Of a DNA stretch of 5,476 nt, positions 5,452 to 5,476 are shown piece by piece. This DNA is from Candidatus Zhuqueibacterota bacterium. Its GTDB lineage: Bacteria > Zhuqueibacterota > QNDG01. Where the stretch lies: assembly GCA_003645915.1 (NCBI GenBank), contig QNDG01000141.1, forward strand, positions 1-5,476. The letters are read 5' to 3'. The stretch's first letter is position 1, and every line of letters starts with the position of its first letter. A program made the translations under genes and the position numbers. Below the pieces are notes generated by a model that saw nothing but the letters and a program-made list of their open reading frames with translations, did not search any database and was not told where the DNA came from.

Positions 5452-5476
5452 CTTGAATTAACTGCAATTTTTAAAA

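Larger units (their letters stand above)
5182..5476. other. Noncoding stretch after gcvPA
   Basis: This AT-rich region, about 295 bases to the right edge, has no convincing gene. The longest ATG-started frame examined (5261-5347, 28 codons) lacks a ribosome binding site and runs through the first hairpin repeat. No start of gcvPB, no tRNA and no clear promoter were seen. Its only structured content is the pair of hairpin repeats listed separately. Confidence 0.6.

Overview
The window holds an ordinary metabolic gene cluster on the + strand flanked by two repeat-bearing noncoding stretches, plus the 5' part of a divergent gene at the left edge. The DNA is AT-rich, every well-defined start has a purine-rich Shine-Dalgarno site, and the proteins are typical bacterial ones. 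The leftmost gene encodes an exported protein with a short signal peptide ending in AQ-D, and the EF-P sequence (MATTSDFRNGLVI..., FQHVKPGKGGAFVRTKLKN...) resembles those I know from the Fibrobacteres-Chlorobi-Bacteroidetes (FCB) group and related uncultured phyla. Regular AGGAG sites argue against a typical Bacteroidetes genome. FCB-like is therefore a low-to-moderate confidence placement, and I cannot name a genus.

Layout. Positions 1-393 (minus strand) are the N-terminal 131 codons of an exported protein of unknown function that runs off the left edge. Positions 394-886 are a divergent intergenic region. It contains inverted and direct repeats built on ATTCGTG, a tandem array of a 20-bp unit (607-706), a 16-bp dyad (787-802) and a near-consensus sigma-70 promoter (TTGACA, 17 bp, TATATT; 821-849). 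Then come efp (887-1450), accB (1475-1957), accC (1967-3322) and gcvH (3338-3715), separated by only 24, 9 and 15 nt and very probably co-transcribed. A strong intrinsic terminator (3727-3758) lies between gcvH and gcvPA (3790-5130). A second terminator (5155-5181) closes gcvPA. The last ~290 nt have no convincing gene but carry two near-identical 43-44 nt hairpin-forming repeats (5290-5332 and 5408-5451).

How the genes fit together. EF-P relieves ribosome stalling at proline-rich sequences. AccB and AccC are the biotin carrier and biotin carboxylase of acetyl-CoA carboxylase, the first step of fatty acid synthesis. The carboxyltransferase genes accA and accD are not here. GcvH is the lipoyl carrier of the glycine cleavage system, and GcvPA is one half of its two-subunit P-protein. 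The other half (gcvPB) and gcvT are also not here, so the pathway must be completed from elsewhere in the genome. Two swinging-arm carrier proteins (biotinyl AccB, lipoyl GcvH) thus share an operon, and lipoate is itself made from a fatty acid synthesis intermediate.

I found no sign of a new defence, mobile or biosynthetic system. The observations worth a second look are the two noncoding repeat families, the terminator that splits the glycine cleavage genes, and the weak TTG start of accC.
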